Notes under the pieces: model-generated | What the model was told of the DNA's origin: nothing | Seen by the model: only the letters and a program-made list of their open reading frames with translations | The model's database searches: none | Position numbers and translations under genes: made by a program | Shown here: one piece after another, positions 45,484 through 57,856 of the stretch | Layout of the letters: each line of letters opens with the position of its first letter | How positions within the stretch are numbered: position 1 is the stretch's first letter | Assembly (NCBI GenBank): GCA_028671895.1 | Contig: CM053794.1 | Coordinates: 23,422,501 to 23,486,500, forward strand | Length of the DNA: 64,000 nucleotides | From: Oenanthe sinensis | Taxonomy: Eukaryota; Streptophyta; Magnoliopsida; Apiales; Apiaceae | Direction: 5' to 3'

Positions 45484-45735
45484 CTCCCTCCGTCCCATCC
45501 AATTGTTATCACTTTTTTTTCACTTTCTGGCACGCATTTTAAGGTGGATTTTAAGGATAGTTCCATAACTTATTTTTAAAAATTTCTTTTTTTGTATAAA
45601 AATAGGATTGTTCTATTTTTATACAAAAAAGGAAAATTTCAAAAATAAATTATGGAACTATCCTTAAAATTCACCTTAAAATGCGTGCCAGACAACCCAT
45701 TTTGAAATGATAACAACTCAACGGGACGGAGGGAG
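45484..45735. mobile_element. Stowaway-like MITE (252 bp)
   Basis: Termini CTCCCTCCGTCCCATCCAAT and its inverse at the right (CTCCCTCCGTCCCGTTGAG), with TA duplications at 45482-45483 and 45736-45737. The empty site ATATTATATTTTAAC is at about 39650 and 63240, so this insertion is specific to this locus. The interior arms are complementary over long stretches (TTCCATAACTTATTTTTAAA and its inverse). Confidence 0.93.
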
Positions 45736-46600
45736 TATATTTTAACATGCCCAAATATGTGAATGCTAGAATATAATATATTAAGTCTTTCTATTATCAA
45801 CCTTTAGGAAAATTTATAACTTAACACTCTTATTTTAAATCTCATTTACTTGGATTTGAAAATTAAATGATATATATTTTATTATTCGGTGTCTCAATTT
45901 AACGTCTGTGCACTGTGTTTGTGATGTTCAAGCTCATCGTGCAACCAATAATGTTCAAGCTCACTAAGCAAGAATCAATATAAAATATCCGATTTTATAA
46001 AATTTAATTCAATATAAAATTAACATGTTTACAAATACAATAATTTCCTACCTTTTATAAAATTTACACCCCTAAGAGCAATGTAGTATAAGCACCAATA
46101 TCATATATCTCATTAATTTATCTAAAATATATTTAAATTTTATTTTTCTGATAGAAAAATATTTTTTTGGTAATTGAATTATATCGAAATACAGTAATCA
46201 TAATCTGCTGCTGCTTGTGAACTACATATGCAATCTAGCTATTTGCCAAAATGTGTGTAGAAAATAGCTATTTCATAGACACAAAACCCCACAGACTCAC
46301 AATCATCCACACCTCTCCTACAGTCCTACACTCACAACAGCAACCATGCCCACATACGGAGTTCCTTACTAAGCGTAAATTCCCTTGTATCCCACACACC
46401 GCGGCATGAATCACTAAATTAAGCTCAAATGAAAACAAGATACATTTTAATTTGTCATGACCACTTGCTTACTCTTGTCATTTCCAGGTAAAACTCTCTA
46501 GAAGTAATTAAATAAAATTTGTATGTAATGCTCTCAAAATCTAGGAAAGTTAACAGCAAATGAGCTTAGAACTTAGTTATTTCATACAATTGCACGATAA

Positions 46601-46653
46601 TTTCTAAGAAAATGCATACATTAGAATTAACACGCAGTATTTAGTATAAAAAG
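46601..46653 (+). promoter_or_regulatory. Core promoter of gene B2
   Basis: TTTCTAAGAAAA at 46601 and TATAAAAAG at 46645, identical in layout to B1. Confidence 0.65.
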
Positions 46654-46752
46654 GATGTAAGAAGGCGCTCATTTGATCAATAAAACATATAAAACAATTT
46701 GATATATATATATATACATACAATAAGTGAGATTATCATTTAGCAAAAGATA

Positions 46753-46959
46753 ATGTCTGACAGGAAGGGTAATTCAAGTACTCAAGGGAATTGCAATAAT
46801 GAAAAGAAGAAGTACGAGAGCCTGCTTCCTGCTGAAAAGAAGCTTGTGACTACGAGGATGGGTGAGAAGATGGCTGAGTGTGTTGCTAATTATGTTTCCT
46901 CTGCAATCAACAACAAGAATAATAAGATCAAGCCGAAAAATGATGATGATGATGAATAA
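46753..46959 (+). CDS. Gene B2: 68-aa lysine-rich small protein
   Basis: Copy of B1 with Tyr at residue 21, giving the KKKYESLLPAEKKLVTT core. TATA box at 46645, leader and 3' region as in B1 including the G-rich stretch at about 47030. Tail NNKNNKIKPKN and DDDDE. Function unknown. Confidence 0.75.
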   Translation: MSDRKGNSSTQGNCNNEKKKYESLLPAEKKLVTTRMGEKMAECVANYVSSAINNKNNKIKPKNDDDDE

Positions 46960-48480
46960 TGATGGTCTCGAGGCCTCGTTTTAGCCCATTTGTTACTCCC
47001 TAACCCCCAATCACACAATTATGTTTTGGTGGGGGAGGGGGGGCTGGGTGCTTTTAATTATGTATAAGGTTTCATAAAGTATTGTCTTCTTGTGTAGAAG
47101 AAGTTCCAAGGTTTAATCGGTTTAAGTGTGACTAGCTAGTACATTACTATGTACTAATCATGGCTTGCTTGTTTCAGGCAGTCTTATATATGTTGTTGTA
47201 ATTTGCTATTGTGTAAGTTTTCGTTGTGTGATATATGATATATCTATGATAAAAGTTTCGAGCTATACTGGTATGAAGTACTTGGCATTGACATCAACTT
47301 CTCTTGTTGTCCTTTGAATGTTTTTCTGCCTACAAGATAGTTGGGCCTCCATGTACAGTATGTTGACAGATAATATAGTTTGCGATGACTGACTGTTTAT
47401 CTTTTTCTCCCTTCACCAAATAACTGAACTTCTGTTTCATCATTCTTCGTCTATTATCATCCTCAGATCTTCTGCCGATACAGGTTTCATTCTACTCGTG
47501 AATCTGGTGTGCTAACACCGGATTATAAGAACTTGATTTTGATATAAATTTGAATAGTCTAAACACGCTAAGGTATATATAAAGGTACTATTTGTAATCG
47601 ATCATTGTTAAATATACTTTTTCCCCCTATACTTTCACTTGAGGGTATCGGATGTAGATAAATGAATAATCCATAGGCTTTACATTACTTGCCAATATGT
47701 GGTCTATATGCCATCTATCTGGGCCCTGGAATTTGATATTAAACCACGCAGGCAAGGCTCATGCATTTCCCTCCCTAACTAGCTAATCCTGAGGTCAGTT
47801 CAGACCTGAGATTATTAATGCAACCTCAAGACCAATTTCCTTACAAATTTAATCTTATTTCCTACACGGCTAAACCCACCCACAAAAGGAGTCAGACACC
47901 CCCCTCCCCCTCTCTCTCCGTGTTCACAACCACGGCAAAACCCACCCACGCACGAAGCTTTCTGCTATCCACACGCTGGTGATATGATTTACGAAATTGA
48001 GCTGAAATGAGACAAGCTACAGATTAAATCCTCTGGTTTCTTTTGTTCATACAATACTCGGAAAGCTTGTACGTATGCTTTGAAGCTGTAGGAAAATTAA
48101 CAACAAGTACACCTGAAATATTAATTTCTTTCCATAAAATTTCTATGCATTTTCTTAGAAGAAATTTGATGGAAATTTTATCTATAGCTAGAAACCTACA
48201 GTTCTGTCCCACAACAATGGACGGTAGGCGGCCTAGATCAGTATCGTAGCTAGAAAATACTAATTGTGGGACTGAAGTAAGATTAAAACTAATACTCCTT
48301 AATCATATATTTATGCCTAGTGACTAGTGAGAGGGGTCATGTGCTAATGACCCCACTAGCCCTTGCGTAACTCTTCCGCTCGGCTAAACTAATTAAAGCT
48401 AGAATCTGTCTCCTTCAATCGCACAGAGAGATGAAAGCGAGAGACTGATCGAGCATCAGAAATGTGAATGTTAGGACTGA
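46960..48480. other. Spacer between B2 and C2
   Basis: Matches 27905-29430 almost exactly. No gene or element seen beyond the B2 3' UTR and C2 upstream sequence. Confidence 0.5.
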
Positions 48481-48634
48481 ATAAGACCGTGACATTAGAT
48501 CTTAGGAGTGAGTTCATATGAGTATAAAGCTATCCTAAGGGCTTTCATTTCATTCAGAAAACATATAAAGCTATCGAGATACATAAAGAGGTTGATTATT
48601 GAAAGACATATTTTATACATACAAAAAGAAATAC

Positions 48635-48847
48635 ATGGCTGGCAAGGAGGGTAATTCAAGTTTTCATGGGAATGATAATAATCGAAAGAAGAAGTATGAG
48701 AGTTTGATTCCTGCTCCAAAGAAACATGTGAGTACCATGATAGGCGAGTACCTCCTCCATTCTGTTTCCTCGGAAATCAACAAGAAAAATAATAAGATCA
48801 ACCCGAAAAATGATGACAACTATGATAATGGCTCAGCCACTTCTTAG
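48635..48847 (+). CDS. Gene C2: 70-aa lysine-rich small protein
   Basis: Copy of C1 with Asp at residue 60 instead of Tyr. TATA box TATAAAGC at 48523. Same MAGKEG start, KKKYESLIPAPKKHVST core, NNKINPKN block and GSATS end. Function unknown. Confidence 0.75.
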   Translation: MAGKEGNSSFHGNDNNRKKKYESLIPAPKKHVSTMIGEYLLHSVSSEINKKNNKINPKNDDNYDNGSATS

Positions 48848-49002
48848 CTGCATTGTTACTCCCGGCCTATGCAGTGTTACTGCACAATATGTACGTTGGT
48901 GGAAAGGCTCAGTGCTATTGGTACTTAAGTTGTCTTGTTTGTATTATGTTAACGACGCTTGATGAAGTATTATGGTCATATTGTCTCGGAAAAAGTTCAT
49001 GG

Positions 49003-49333
49003 TTTAATCACTTCTATTGCGATTAATATATATAGTTAATACATCTATTTCCGGCTAGCATGTGTTTGGCTGTCTAGTGTCTTTGTATCTTAAAATTTTA
49101 GTAGTCCAGTTGATCGTGCATTGTCATCTATATCTATATCTCTTTTTTTCCTTTAATAGTAATTGTGTTTTAATCACTTCTATTGCGATTAATATATATA
49201 GTTAATACATCTATTTCCGGCTAGCATGTGTTTGGCTGTCTAGTGTCTTTGTATGTTAAAATTTTAGTAGTCCAGTTGATCGTGCATTGTCATCTATATC
49301 TATATCTCTTTTTTTCCTTTAATAGTAATTGTG
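49003..49333. repeat. 165-bp tandem duplication in the C2 3' region
   Basis: TTTAATCACTTCTATTGCG starts at 49003 and again at 49168, and both copies run to CTTTAATAGTAATTGTG. Unit 1 has one copy (about 29949-30114), so it arose in unit 2. Confidence 0.85.
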
Positions 49334-49926
49334 TGCACAAGCTGGTCTGGTTTGGCCAGCAGCCTAGTTTGGCCTATATATATCGACAAGGTTTAACTCA
49401 TTTTTGTTTGCGATGGGTTTCGATGGCTATATGCATACAGCATGCATATAACACATCTCTCGTTCATCTTCCACACAATTCTGTGCTATGAACATGCTAA
49501 AGTTGTGTGGATAATTTTTCTGTTCAACTATATTATTTACTTTAGAGTGTTTCGATGAACACTTTAGAGTAAAATCTGTAATATATATATTTATGAATAA
49601 GACTAAAACATTTTCTAATTATCAAGAAAGTTGAAACAAAATATGTATTGAAGACCAAATAGTTAGACAAAGTTAAAAGAAAAACTATAAATATATGCAA
49701 TAGAAAAGCCTACAAATTATTCAGGTTCACATAAAATTATAATACAAATTGCTCTAAAGATTGGGAAAAAAAAAACTATTCTCGAGATAACATATTCCTT
49801 TAAAAATTCTATTATGTTATAAAATTTAATCAATAAAAATAATTTTATTTTACTAATTTACAGAAATGAACAATGATTAATGAAATTTAGACATAACCGA
49901 TCAAGTTAATCATACATAACTGATTA

Positions 49927-50386
49927 CTAGCTTGTATCCCGTGCGATGCACACATGGTTTTTTTTTAGTTTTTTAATATTTTTTAATGATTTAAATTTAT
50001 TTGTATTTGTATAATAATAATTTAAATTTTATTTAATATTATATGTATATGGTTTAATATAATTTATTTGTATTTATATTTTAATAGGATGAATTATAAT
50101 GTTTTTGAGTTGTTTGCATAAAAGGAGGACTACTGGTGTTAGAATTATATGTTAGAATTATATGTATGATTACATTCTTTTGTATAAAAGGAGGACTACT
50201 GGTGTTAGAATTGTATGTATGATTATATTCTTTTAAAATTATATTTTATTAAAATTCAACGGTTAAGATTGTTTCTATGGTTCACTTAAAATTTGAACGG
50301 TCAAGATTTTTTCTATGGTTCACCCAGTACCAAACCAACCGACGACCAAAACTTTTAATCTTTCGGCTTTAATAATATAGTATAAA
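49927..50386 (-). mobile_element. Non-autonomous Helitron-like insertion (460 bp)
   Basis: Unit 1 has CTGATTATGAG at about 30700, while here 460 bases split A and T (ACTGATTA|..|TGAG) with no target duplication, as Helitrons insert. Read on the minus strand the element starts TTTATACTATATTATTAAAG and ends GTGCATCGCACGGGATACAAGCTAG-like: a short GTGC/GCAC hairpin, then CTAG. The expected 5' TC is not clear. Strings 49927-49950 also resemble ends at 37240 and 61395. Confidence 0.6.
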
Positions 50387-51155
50387 TGAGTTTGTTTAAG
50401 TAATTTTTTTAAATTTAATCAAACAAACTCTATATAATATTTGATGCAAGAAAGTGTTATCTTAATTCCATTCTTAATAATTATGAATTACAAAATTTGA
50501 ACACACCCGAATTGGTACGGTTAAACAAACCAGGCTTTATATTCGCCCATTCTTAGTCAGTTAAGGCGGCCACCATATCTTCAGCTAGACAACTATTTAA
50601 ACTGAGCTTTCATCCTTAATAGTACTTTCTTAATAATTTCTAACAAAGTAAAATATCATTTCAACCAACTAAAAGTACTTAAGTTTAAGTTTTATCCTGA
50701 AACTTCTTGCTCTAATGTATATTAGTGGATAAATATACGCAGGTGTGTACATAATTAAATAGTAATAATGTGTGAAGAGTGCTAAGATGTAATATAAGAT
50801 CTTATTAAGTCTACATACTTTCTTTATCGTGAGCTTTTAGAAGGGTCGGTAACCTGACGTACACAATGCAACTTCACTAGCTATTTCCTAATTGTGTGAT
50901 GAATGTTGCTGGAGAAGCACAAATGCAATACTCATTATTTCCGAGTCCAACACCCACCCACACGTGCAGACTGCAGTCACCTTCACCCACATCACCCCGA
51001 TACAACAACAGTCACATTCACACACTAAGCTCTTTGCTATCCTACACGCGGTGATGGGCATAAATAACATAAGTGACCTAAAATTAAAATAAACACAGAT
51101 CACAGATTAATTTACTCAGAGATTAAATTAATTTACTCAGAAAAGAAATTAAATT

Positions 51156-51242
51156 AAAGAGTGTGTATTTTACTCAGAAATGACACAATATGTATTTATG
51201 TCCATCACCGCGTGTCATTTCTGAGTAAAATACACACTTTTT
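51156..51242. other. Hairpin upstream of gene D2
   Basis: Same foldback as in unit 1, here with TTTTACTCAGAAATGACAC paired exactly to GTGTCATTTCTGAGTAAAA; one mismatch remains near the base. Confidence 0.7.
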
Positions 51243-51584
51243 CTTGTTCATGTAATAAGCGGCACATGAACAACAATTAAATAGGTTGTATATATGCTTC
51301 CAAAAGATCTAGGAAAATGATTAGCAAATTCACCTTAATATCAACTTGCTGCCTTGCTAATTACTATGCAATTTCGTTGAAGAAACCTGGGGAAAATCTC
51401 ATTGATAGAAATCGTTCATTCTGTCACACAATAGATTTTGCTGCCCTAACATGATATGAACCTAAGGTTTTTACCTTAACCACGCACACAAGCTAAAGGA
51501 GAGAGAAAGAGAGTGATGGAGTGAGAGAATAGTGAATGTGCTTCACCCTAGCTAATCTGAGTTCACATATAAGGTTCGCCTCAA

Positions 51585-51640
51585 TTTCTCAGAAAAATAC
51601 AGACATTAAAAATCACCGCGTCATATTTTAGTATAAAAGG
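51585..51640 (+). promoter_or_regulatory. Core promoter of gene D2
   Basis: TTTCTCAGAAAA at 51585, ACCGCGTC, and TATAAAAG at 51632, as in D1. Confidence 0.65.
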
Positions 51641-51735
51641 TGCTTCAAGGATTTCATATTATTCACAAAACATACAAAAGAAGTAAGATTATCGAGATAC
51701 ATATAGATAGGCTATAAATATTTGTACACACAAAC

Positions 51736-51945
51736 ATGGCTGGCAAAGAGGCTTCTTCAAACAATGGTGGGAATAAGAATCAGAAGAAGAAGAAGAACGA
51801 GAGCTTGCTACTTCCTCCAAGGACACATGTCAGCACCATGATGGGTAAGTTCCTGGCTCAATCTGTTACCAAAGCAGTCAAAAATAAAAACAATAAGATC
51901 AAGCCGAACAATTATGATGACGATGATGCTGCCTTCTCTTCTTAG
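51736..51945 (+). CDS. Gene D2: 69-aa lysine-rich small protein
   Basis: Encodes the same protein as D1 (MAGKEASSNN start, KKKKNESLLLPPRTHVST core, KNNKIKPNN, acidic tail, AAFSS end). Promoter and leader are conserved. A poly-G tract follows at about 52003-52022, without the CTGG that follows it in D1. Function unknown. Confidence 0.75.
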   Translation: MAGKEASSNNGGNKNQKKKKNESLLLPPRTHVSTMMGKFLAQSVTKAVKNKNNKIKPNNYDDDDAAFSS

Positions 51946-54009
51946 CTTCCTAGCTATCCCATACTCGCTCTGTCTAGCTACTTAATGTGTGGTGGTAGTG
52001 GTGGGGGGGGGGGGGGGGGGGGTGCTTTTAATACTTTATTGTCTTGTTTCATTATTTGTATTATGTATATGAGGTTTGACAAAGTGATGTCTTCTTGTCT
52101 AGAAGAAAGTTGATGGATTAGTCAGTTTGGTGTTGATTAGTAGTATAACTTAAGTTTATACTACAAGTCATGTCTAGCCTGTGTTAATCCATCTATCTGT
52201 AACTGTTGTTATACTGCTTATGTATTAATCCTGTGATATATAAATGAAAGTTTCTTAAACTACTAGTTGAAGTCTATCGCATTGACGTCTATTTCACTTC
52301 TTCCCCTTTAAATATACTTGTGTAGTTGTGTATATGAACTATTGTAGCCTCAGCATATTGTCACAAACTAGTTTAGCCTCTACATCTAATGTCTGTAGAT
52401 ATCAGTCTATGATGGTTTGTTCGCCTCTCAGGCAAACATATAAATTACGTTTGCACGTATTTGGTTCAGATGTGATAGATTTCCGAGAACAGCTCTCATT
52501 CCATCTTCATATTCCAGTTGTTTTGATCCTCATTTCCTACGTTGGAAATCATTTTACAGGTGTGTAACATGTAATATATATCAAAAAATTATTTTCATAC
52601 AACAAACTACCCATCACCGGAATAGAAGTATGAATATACTGGCCCAAACTTGTGTTGAATGATTATTTTATATATGCTTTTTAAATAAACCTGATAGTAA
52701 ATTTTGAGAATAGAAAAATAAAAAAAGTATTAGTAGTATTAAAAGATAGTAAAATGAAAAGTATGTATAATTTTTTTAATATATAAGGTCTTCACTCTAT
52801 GTACTTGTTTTTGTAATCAATCCCTACCAACACACTTAATTTGAATATTATTGGTGTTCGCTCTATATGGTCAGTTGGTCATTTTATCAAGAGACCAATT
52901 ATTTGACTGACAATTGCACCGCTGGGGCCTGGGAGGGGGCTGCTAACTTCATAAAGTGGGACAAATTATATGATGAAGAATCCTTTAGGTTCTGAAAAGA
53001 AGATGTACGAGAAAATTAGGAGAAAAATTTAAAATTCAGTCCGAACATCTTCAAAACAATTGTTATTGCATGTCCTATTGTTGAATTAGTTTTTTCCGAA
53101 ACCATAGTCTTTCACTGGATTAAAAGAGCCTATTCAACACTTGAACTTTCGTTGATGGGAACAACAACTGGAAATGGCCGTTGATACCTTCACCCGATTT
53201 TCCCAATCTAAATTTACCAATACAATCATTTAAACCGTATAACATAGCTTTTCTTTTTTAATATTCTCTGATTTAATTATTTGTAAATATTTATATATTT
53301 TAAATATAATGTTGTAAATATTTATATATTTTAAATATAATGTTGTTTCCACAAACACTCGTTAGAATGTATGCACTAGTTGTCTGCCATTAAATGTGCG
53401 ACCTCTCTTCTTTTTTATTTTAACTTTTTAATATGTGCTCAAATATATGTAATTGTCTTAGCATTGAGCTCAACTATATAAATTTATTTTCTTTACACTT
53501 TGTACCCAGAGAATTGAATGAGGATGTAGATAATTTAGCAAAATCAGACTGTCAAAGACTTGTTTTGTCAAGCTCTTGGGCCTAATTTGCTATCTTCCAC
53601 GTGAATAGTGAGTTTTGGGCTTGGGGTTCTTTTCCCAATGGGTCGTAGTTGTTTGGCTTTGATTGCAGTGAGTGTGTATTAGTTCAATTTTAGTTTGCAG
53701 TGGTTTTGTTGAAAAAACTAGTAAAAGATGACACCTTTTGAATAAAGGTGGAATAGGTGATGACACTTGAAAAAAATAAAAGATGTTAATTGCTAGATAC
53801 TAGGTGATTTATTTTGGCATAACCGAGGAGTTGGGAGATACCATATGAAGTAAATATTTTTTAGGAACAACAAAAAAACACCTACAGTGCATGCTTAACC
53901 TCATAATACTTATAATTACCTATGTCTAGCAGTATTATGTGCATGGGAAACGAACACTGCAGCAAAATCACAGCTCCAAGAAATATGTTATTACATAAGG
54001 CCTGAGATT

Positions 54010-55258
54010 TCGCTTGTATATATGCAATGCATTTCTAATATTACAATAACCCCTCTCCACGGCCTCTTATCATATTTCCTCTTTAAAGTTCTGTCATGGA
54101 ATTCGCCTAAGTTCCCCCTTCGGGAGATTTTGTCAAAATCAGTGTGTTCTGTGTCACTGTGGAAAATACCCTCCCAAATGGTAATTCAAATGGTGTTGGA
54201 GTAATTATCCGGGGTCAAGATGGTTAGAAGTTATGGGGTGCAATGGGACCCATGCCAAACATGAACGACACACAAGCTTTACTTTAGGGAGTCTATGCTG
54301 GACTGATTCAAGCTCTTCGCATGAAAAAAGATCAGATGCATGTGAAGCTTAGCGATAGGGATGCATTCGAAATCGTTAAATTTCAGGACGAGATTTTTGT
54401 GGAAGGTGAACTGGAAGAAGTGCTGTGTCAATTCAATATACTTCATGCTAATCATTTCAAAGAAGGAGTCATAGTGCGAAGAGTCTCTTTGATTGAGGAA
54501 GAAATGAACAGGACTGCGGAATATATGGCCAAGTATGGTATGGAAAATCCGTCACACTTTGTGGAGGTTCCTGGAGTATTTGGAGACCTGCAATATTTCT
54601 TTGACAAGGACATGGGACTAGCTGGGCCTTTTCTGGATTTTTTAGTTGCACCAAATTTTGGAGAGGGGGAAGTAATAGATGTTGCAACCCCTCCCATGAA
54701 GATTGTATCGAACGAAATGGAGGAGTCAGAAATCGTATTTCCTAAGGAGACAGAATCCTTGTATCAGAATGTGCAGCCTCCTAATATCTTTGTGCATGTT
54801 GAACTTAACCAGGCCCCTAGTGATAATATGGTTACGGCTCAGGCAGTGGATCGTTAGGAAAAACCTAAGGAAAAAGGTAAGGAAAAAATGTTTTCAAACT
54901 ACATCTTCTGTGCAGATGGGCTGCTTAGTAAGGAGGCTAGGGAGTTAATTGATGGTGGGTCACTTATTGAAGTATCCGGTGAATTTGGGAAGCCAACTAT
55001 AGATTTGGACAAAGAATTATTCAATGACATCTAATTAAAAGATGTTTTGGAACATGCTTTAAAGGGTACACTTGGTAGTCTGTTTTGCTCTCAAGCCATT
55101 TCTGTGGGTAACCTCAAGTCTTTGGAGAATGCAACTCTAATGGTGGCCCAATCCGAGCTCTGAAAGTGGGATGCTTCTGTGAACGATATGATGGATGTGG
55201 AAGAGGTGCTATTGACAATGGCTCAGTTTGAAGAAGATTTCGTGCATGGTGTCTGAGA
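54010..55258 (+). pseudogene. RNase H-like pseudogene, unit 3
   Basis: The best preserved copy. From ATG 54321 a 178-codon frame runs from MKKDQMHVKLSDRDAFE through EEEMNRTAEYMAKYGM, FVEVPGVFGDLQYF, GPFLDFLVAPNFGEGEV to DNMVTAQAVDR and stop. Upstream GVGVIIRGQDG and KLWGAMGPMPNMNDTQALL are in frame but cut by TAG at two points. Downstream pieces are in shifted frames. The frame might be transcribed, but the RNase H N-terminal strand bearing the first catalytic residue is lost. Confidence 0.6.
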
Positions 55259-55705
55259 AACTAAATAGCGCTGCTCGAAGACGTTTGATTAGGGTCCAGT
55301 TTCTAGTCCGTTTCAATAGTATCTTGGTATCTCAAGTTTTAGTTTCTTTTGTCTATTCTGTTTTGCTTTAATTTAGCTATCCGCATGAATGCTGCATCTT
55401 TGTACCAGATGATTGGGGTTTCTACCTCACCTATGATATTTAATTGCTTTTCAAATAAAAAATATTTAATCAAGCAAAGTGTTCAAAATAGTATAAAAAT
55501 GATATAAAATATTTTTTTATTATGTTTCGCAATTTCATAATTCAATTTATAATTAGATTATTTAGAGTGTTCAAAATAATGTTAATAATAATTAAATTAG
55601 GAAAGTGTTCACCAGCCACAGTTGGATATTAAAAGATATCCAACCAACCCATCTAATACCGTTAAAAGAGCACATCAAAGGCTGAGATTGAATAAAAAAA
55701 AGATA

Positions 55706-55885
55706 CATACGCTCTATAATAGAGCGGATATACGCTCTATAATAGAGCGTAAGTATCTTTGTTTTTAATTCCAATTTTATCCTTTAAAGTATACGCTCTA
55801 TTATAGAGCGCTAATAAAAACACATCCTTATCTACCTAGAAACACACTTGTTCATAGTACACTTGCTCTATTATAGAGCTCTAAT
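55706..55885. repeat. Left subterminal palindromes of the MULE
   Basis: Four copies of GCTCTAT(A/T)ATAGAGC-type palindrome, the first three usually extended to TACGCTCTATAATAGAGCG. The matching cluster at the other end is at 58750-58885. Confidence 0.85.
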
Positions 55886-55906
55886 AAAAACACACCAATG
55901 TATGTA

Positions 55907-57856
55907 CCTTGATAGGCTTTATAAGAGATCCATTATCATAGTTGGCCCTCAAAATGGTGCTAATATCCTAAAATGAAAATAAAGAAAAATTGGAACAAAT
56001 AGAGACAAATATAGGAAAATAAAGACAAAACACTATGACCAAATCATCAAATAGAGACAAATGTTACCTCAATCCGTTCACTAGGATCCTCATCAAATTG
56101 AGTTGTTTTGTCCATAGGAGCACTAGGATTCACCTCAAACTCTACATACTCCTCAAAATATGGCTTCTCCGGACTAGCTTCTTGAGTAGCTTTTTGGGCC
56201 CTTCTTGCCTTTCTTTTAGGTAAAACACTCTTAAACTCGGGTCTTTCATATGCCGGACCAAAAGTATCAAGCATAAAAGTATCATACTTTTCAACGAAGG
56301 TAGGCAAGATGAACTCGTGAAAAACCGAAGGCATATCATGCAAACAAAGGTCACTCATGCCTTGAGCGGCACACATGATCTATAAGATAAAAAACAAGAA
56401 CAATATATAAATGCATATCCGAAATTATTTAAGGAACCTAGGAGTAATAGTTTATATATTAGGAAGAAAATACACCAAATCCAATGCCTTATGATTGTCA
56501 AATTTGTCTTTCGCTTCTTGGTATATTTTAGGATCCTTTGTTGGTTTTGAAGGCGGTATAATCTTAAATTTTGTAATATTCAAATACCAATCCATATACT
56601 CCTCTAATGATACGGGAAACACCGGGGGGGGATACCAATACCATTATAAACAAACTCATTCCATATTGTTACATATCTAACCATATTCTTAGGATGCATA
56701 TTTTGGAATGGAACATCAACATTAAGCCTCATTTTTTTATTTCACTCGGAGGTGGAGGTGGTATGCTCAAGGGCATATTCAATTGTCTTGCCACCCTCTC
56801 CGGAAGTTGATATTCACAATATTCAAAAAATATGATCGGCACATGAGCGATACCGGCTAGTCGAGCCCTATCAAAATGTGGGTCAAAGATGCGATAAAAG
56901 GCGCTATATGGCCTCCAAGCAACCCAACTCGGATCAAAATTATCAAATTGTCCACGGTAGGCGTCAATGTTGTGATGGACATTATAGTACTTGGATTTCC
57001 CCTGGCCAACCGGATGAATCGCCCATGCTAAAGCCCTAGGCCATGTATGTTGCACATTACTTGCAATCATAGGTTGTCCCGAACGCAACCTCTCACGAGC
57101 CCAAAGCATCAAAATAGTACAACATCCAGTAATAGATACACAATCCTTGTAACTAGCTTCATACAAATTCCTATACAAATAAGCTAGAACTCCCGCCCCC
57201 CAAGCATATCCATATATCTTGCTAGTATCGAGTAACAACGGGATTAATCTAGGGTGAGCAACATTATTAGAATTTGTAGGGAATAAAATAGCGCCGCATA
57301 AATAGAAGACATACCCCCGTATATATATCTCCAACATCTCGGGATTATTCTTATCCGGGCACTTGCAATATCACTCCCTCAAAAAACTCAGTCTGACGCC
57401 ACCCCTACCAAAAGCATCTTCTCTTTCTTCAACGGAAAGATCCGGATCTGGCCAAGTGTGTAACCAAGTATTCTTGACACCAATTGCTTCAAGATTTGTT
57501 ACCAGTTCTCCTACAACCGGAAGACCCATCAACATGTAGACATCTTCAAGAGTCACTATCATCTCACCAAAAGTGAAATGAAATGTGTTAGTTTCTGGCC
57601 TCCAACGCTCCACTAACGCCGAAATCAAAGCCACGTCATTTTGAATAACGGCCTTAGGATTAGTAAACATTCCGAAACCCCATTGCTATAGAAGATGAAC
57701 TTGAAATGGCTCTAATTTCCATTCCGAAAGCAAAGAAGTACTTTGTCGAATTTTGAGAAGATTTCGATGAATCCCATTCCATATAAGAGTGCTAATGTGA
57801 TTTTTTTGATCGTGAAGAACCGAAGGATCGACAGGGCCACACAAATCATCCGACAT
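55907..57856 (-). pseudogene. Plant mobile domain (PMD, MAIN-like) gene, degenerate
   Basis: Minus-strand gene from ATG 57856 (MSDDLCGPVDPSVLHDQKN). The first long exon holds PMD blocks: VERWRPETNTFHFTFGEMIV, LEDVYMLMGLPVVGE, FYLCGAILFPT, SKIYGYAWGAGVLAYLYRNL, SITGCCTILMLWARERL and YNVHHNIDAYRGQFD. Later exons at about 56380-56070 (DMPSVFHEFILPTFVEKYD..) and 55968-55907 (DISTILRANYDNGSLIKPIK) have good AG and GT sites. Breaks: an in-frame TAG before QWGFGMF (about 57688), TGA after RLSFLRE (about 57372), a frameshift at the A-run after PPSEIKK (about 56728) and another at the G8 run near 56628. PMD proteins occur both as host silencing factors and inside transposons. Often mislabelled phosphatase 7 long form; no phosphatase motif is present. 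Confidence 0.85.

Larger units (their letters stand above)
33820..53496. repeat. Segmental duplication unit 2
   Basis: Starts with ACTTTGTACCCAGAGAATTG fused to D-downstream sequence, the same junction as at 53497. Contains an RNase H-like pseudogene, an AT block, A2, a second broken A-type locus with a truncated CACTA element, B2, C2 and D2. Small-gene coding regions are 0-1 residue different from unit 1, so duplication is recent. Confidence 0.85.
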
